The position numbers and the translations under genes were made by a program. Of a stretch of DNA of 6,192 bases, positions 4,492-6,192 are shown piece by piece. Each line of letters starts with the position of its first letter. Positions within the stretch are counted from its first letter, which is position 1. Location: the NCBI GenBank assembly GCA_945952355.1, contig CAMFIW010000192.1:1-6192 (forward strand). Direction: 5' to 3'. The notes below the pieces were generated by a model. It saw only the letters and a list, made by a program, of their open reading frames with translations. It did no database searches and was not told the origin of the DNA. Source of the stretch: an uncultured Phenylobacterium sp. (GTDB lineage Bacteria; Pseudomonadota; Alphaproteobacteria; Caulobacterales; Caulobacteraceae).

Positions 4492-6192
4492 TTGACCGCA
4501 CCCGCGACATCGACGCCGCGACGGCCCGCCGCCCTGCGCGCGCGCCTTGTCACGCTGGTGCTGTCGGTGCTGATCCCGGCCCTGGCCGCGACGGCGCTCC
4601 TGCTCCTGAACGCCTATCGCCAGGAGCGCGCGTCGGTCTCGCGGCAGATGAGCAGCACGGCCCGTGCGCTCGCCCTGGTGGTCGACCGGCAGATCGGCCA
4701 GGACAAGGTGCTGGCCGAGGCCCTGGCCACCTCGCCGGCGCTGAAGGCCCGGGACTGGGCCGCCTTCGACGCCCAGGCCCGAGCGGCCACGGCGGGCGGT
4801 GGAAACTGGGTGGCCGTGGCCACGGCCGCAGATGGCGTCCAGCACGTCAACACCCACGTTCCGCTCGGCACGCCCCTGCCGCGGAGCACCAATGCGGGCA
4901 TCAGCTGGGCGGAGCGGCCGGGTCAGGGGCTCAAGGTCTCCAACCTCTTTTTCAGCCGCCTTAGCCACACCGCGATCCTGGCCGTGGAACTGCGACTGCC
5001 CCAACCTGACGGCAGCGTCCTGGAGCTCGCCGTGCTGCGCGAGGCGTCGAGCTACAACCGCATCTGGCGCGACCAGGACTATCCGCCGGCCTGGACGGGT
5101 GCGATCGTCGACGCGCGCGGCGTCATCGTCACCCGCAATCGCGACAGCGCCGCGCGGGTCGGCACGCCCGCTTCCAAGGCCATGCTCGCGCGCATCCAGG
5201 GGGCGCCGTCCGGCGTGGCCGAGACCGTCACGCTGGACGGCGTTCGGAGCCTGACGGCCTGGAGCCGGTCGCCGGACTACGGGTGGGGTGTGGTCGTTGC
5301 CGCGCCGCGGGCCGAAATCGGGGCGGAGGCGCGTGGGTCTTTGGCCTTCGCCGCGGTGCTGGGCGCCGGTATCCTGCTGGTCGGCGTCGGCCTCGCCGCT
5401 CTCGTGGCGCGCAGCCTGGCGCGTCCGGTCGAGGTTCTGGCCGCCAGCGCCCTGGCCCGTGCTGAGGGCCAGCCGATCGCTGTCGCGCCAAGCGGGGTCC
5501 GTGAATTCGACGCCCTATCCGACAGCCTCGACCGCGCCGCCGCCGTGGTCGCCGCCCATCGGGGCGAGCTGGAGGCGCTGAACGCGTCGCTGGAAGCGCG
5601 CGTCGCAGAGCGCACCCGCGAACTCGCCGAAGCCACCGAGACCCTGGTCCAGGTCCAGAAGATGGAGGCGATCGGCCGCCTTACCGGCGGGGTCGCCCAC
5701 GACTTCAACAACTTGCTCATGGCCGTCCTCGGCAATCTCGACATGCTGGCCCGCCGCATCACCGACCCGCGCCAAGCGCGCTATGTCGCCCAGGCCCGCG
5801 CCGCCGGCGAGCGCGGCGCCAAGCTGACCGGCCAGCTTTTGGCCTTCGCGCGCCGCCAGCGATTGGAGGCGCGGCCGATCGATGTCGCGGAGGCCGTCCG
5901 CGCCGCCGCCGACCTTCTGCGTTCGACCCTCGGCGGCGGCCACACCCTGGAGGTGGAGGCGCAGGACGACCTATGGCCCGCCATTGGTGACACCACCCAG
6001 GTCGAGTTGATGATCGTCAACCTGGCGCTGAACGCCCGCGACGCCATGCCGGAGGGCGGTGGTATCCGAATCTCTGCCGCCCGGGCTCATCTTGAGACCG
6101 GAGGCGCGCGGCCGGAGTCGCCGCCGCCCGGCGACTACGCGATGATCACCGTCTCCGACTCCGGCGAAGGGATGTCCGCCGAGGTGCTGGCC
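4492..6192 (+). CDS. Membrane sensor histidine kinase with Cache-like periplasmic domain (3'-truncated by window)
   Basis: The frame runs without a stop from the TTG at 4492 to the window edge, 567 codons. An arginine-rich N-terminus is followed by membrane helix 1 (about 19-39). The periplasmic region (about 40-280) has the look of a double Cache sensor, ending in SRSPDYGWGVVVAAPRAEI, the usual last strands of that fold. Membrane helix 2 (284-306) leads into a HAMP-like linker (about 305-356) and a coiled coil ending ARVAERTRELAEA. The HisKA helix carries MEAIGRLTGGVAHDFNNLL with phospho-acceptor His403. The ATPase domain shows the N box NLALNARDAMPEGG (510-523) and the first G box DSGEGM (556-561). 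The remaining ATP lid and any C-terminal receiver domain lie beyond the window. Kinases with this HDFNN motif are often hybrids, so a receiver may follow. It starts 34 bases after the permease, which makes co-transcription likely. Ligand unknown. Confidence 0.93.
   Translation, partial: MTAPATSTPRRPAALRARLVTLVLSVLIPALAATALLLLNAYRQERASVSRQMSSTARALALVVDRQIGQDKVLAEALATSPALKARDWAAFDAQARAATAGGGNWVAVATAADGVQHVNTHVPLGTPLPRSTNAGISWAERPGQGLKVSNLFFSRLSHTAILAVELRLPQPDGSVLELAVLREASSYNRIWRDQDYPPAWTGAIVDARGVIVTRNRDSAARVGTPASKAMLARIQGAPSGVAETVTLDGVRSLTAWSRSPDYGWGVVVAAPRAEIGAEARGSLAFAAVLGAGILLVGVGLAALVARSLARPVEVLAASALARAEGQPIAVAPSGVREFDALSDSLDRAAAVVAAHRGELEALNASLEARVAERTRELAEATETLVQVQKMEAIGRLTGGVAHDFNNLLMAVLGNLDMLARRITDPRQARYVAQARAAGERGAKLTGQLLAFARRQRLEARPIDVAEAVRAAADLLRSTLGGGHTLEVEAQDDLWPAIGDTTQVELMIVNLALNARDAMPEGGGIRISAARAHLETGGARPESPPPGDYAMITVSDSGEGMSAEVLA

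Noticed and set aside
4126..5004. 292-codon open frame on - across the permease end and kinase start
   Set aside because: Its composition is Arg/Gly-rich without motifs, and the opposite strand encodes clear membrane and sensor domains.

Overview
The window is very GC-rich, densely coded bacterial chromosome. Third codon positions are almost all G or C, start codons include TTG, and the protein families point to an alphaproteobacterium. These include a GGVAHDFNNLL-type histidine kinase, a hemolysin III protein with a YN motif, and a divergent Tag-like glycosylase. Caulobacterales (Caulobacter, Phenylobacterium, Brevundimonas) is my best guess, but this is inference and no marker gene is present. 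I see no RNA gene, insertion sequence, CRISPR array, phage gene or plasmid feature, and no stretch over 300 bases lacks a gene.

Layout: (1) bases 1-203, the 3' end of a membrane protein on +; (2) 200-862, a glutathione S-transferase on -, whose stop overlaps the stop of the first gene; (3) a 136-base divergent spacer; (4) 999-1697, a Tag/3-methyladenine-glycosylase-like protein on +; (5) 1701-2357, a hemolysin III (YqfA/PAQR-type) membrane protein on -, convergent with the former at a distance of three bases; (6) a 159-base divergent spacer holding a perfect 10-bp palindrome, two inverted repeats and a candidate promoter; (7) 2517-3452, a protein made of two in-register copies of a ~150-residue unit, each carrying a winged-helix-type DNA-binding motif; (8) 3510-4457, an EamA/DMT-family permease starting at TTG; (9) 4492 to the window end, the N-terminal 567 codons of a membrane sensor histidine kinase, also starting at TTG.

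The last three genes run in the same direction with gaps of 57 and 34 bases. They may form one transcription unit: a duplicated-HTH regulator, a small-molecule permease and a Cache-type sensor kinase. This is the closest thing here to an undescribed system, but the functional link is inferred from spacing and orientation only. The GST and the glycosylase are divergently transcribed neighbours that could both serve chemical-damage defence, again by inference. Several of these proteins (GST, glycosylase, hemolysin III) have the fold signature of their family but lack residues usually regarded as catalytic or metal-binding.
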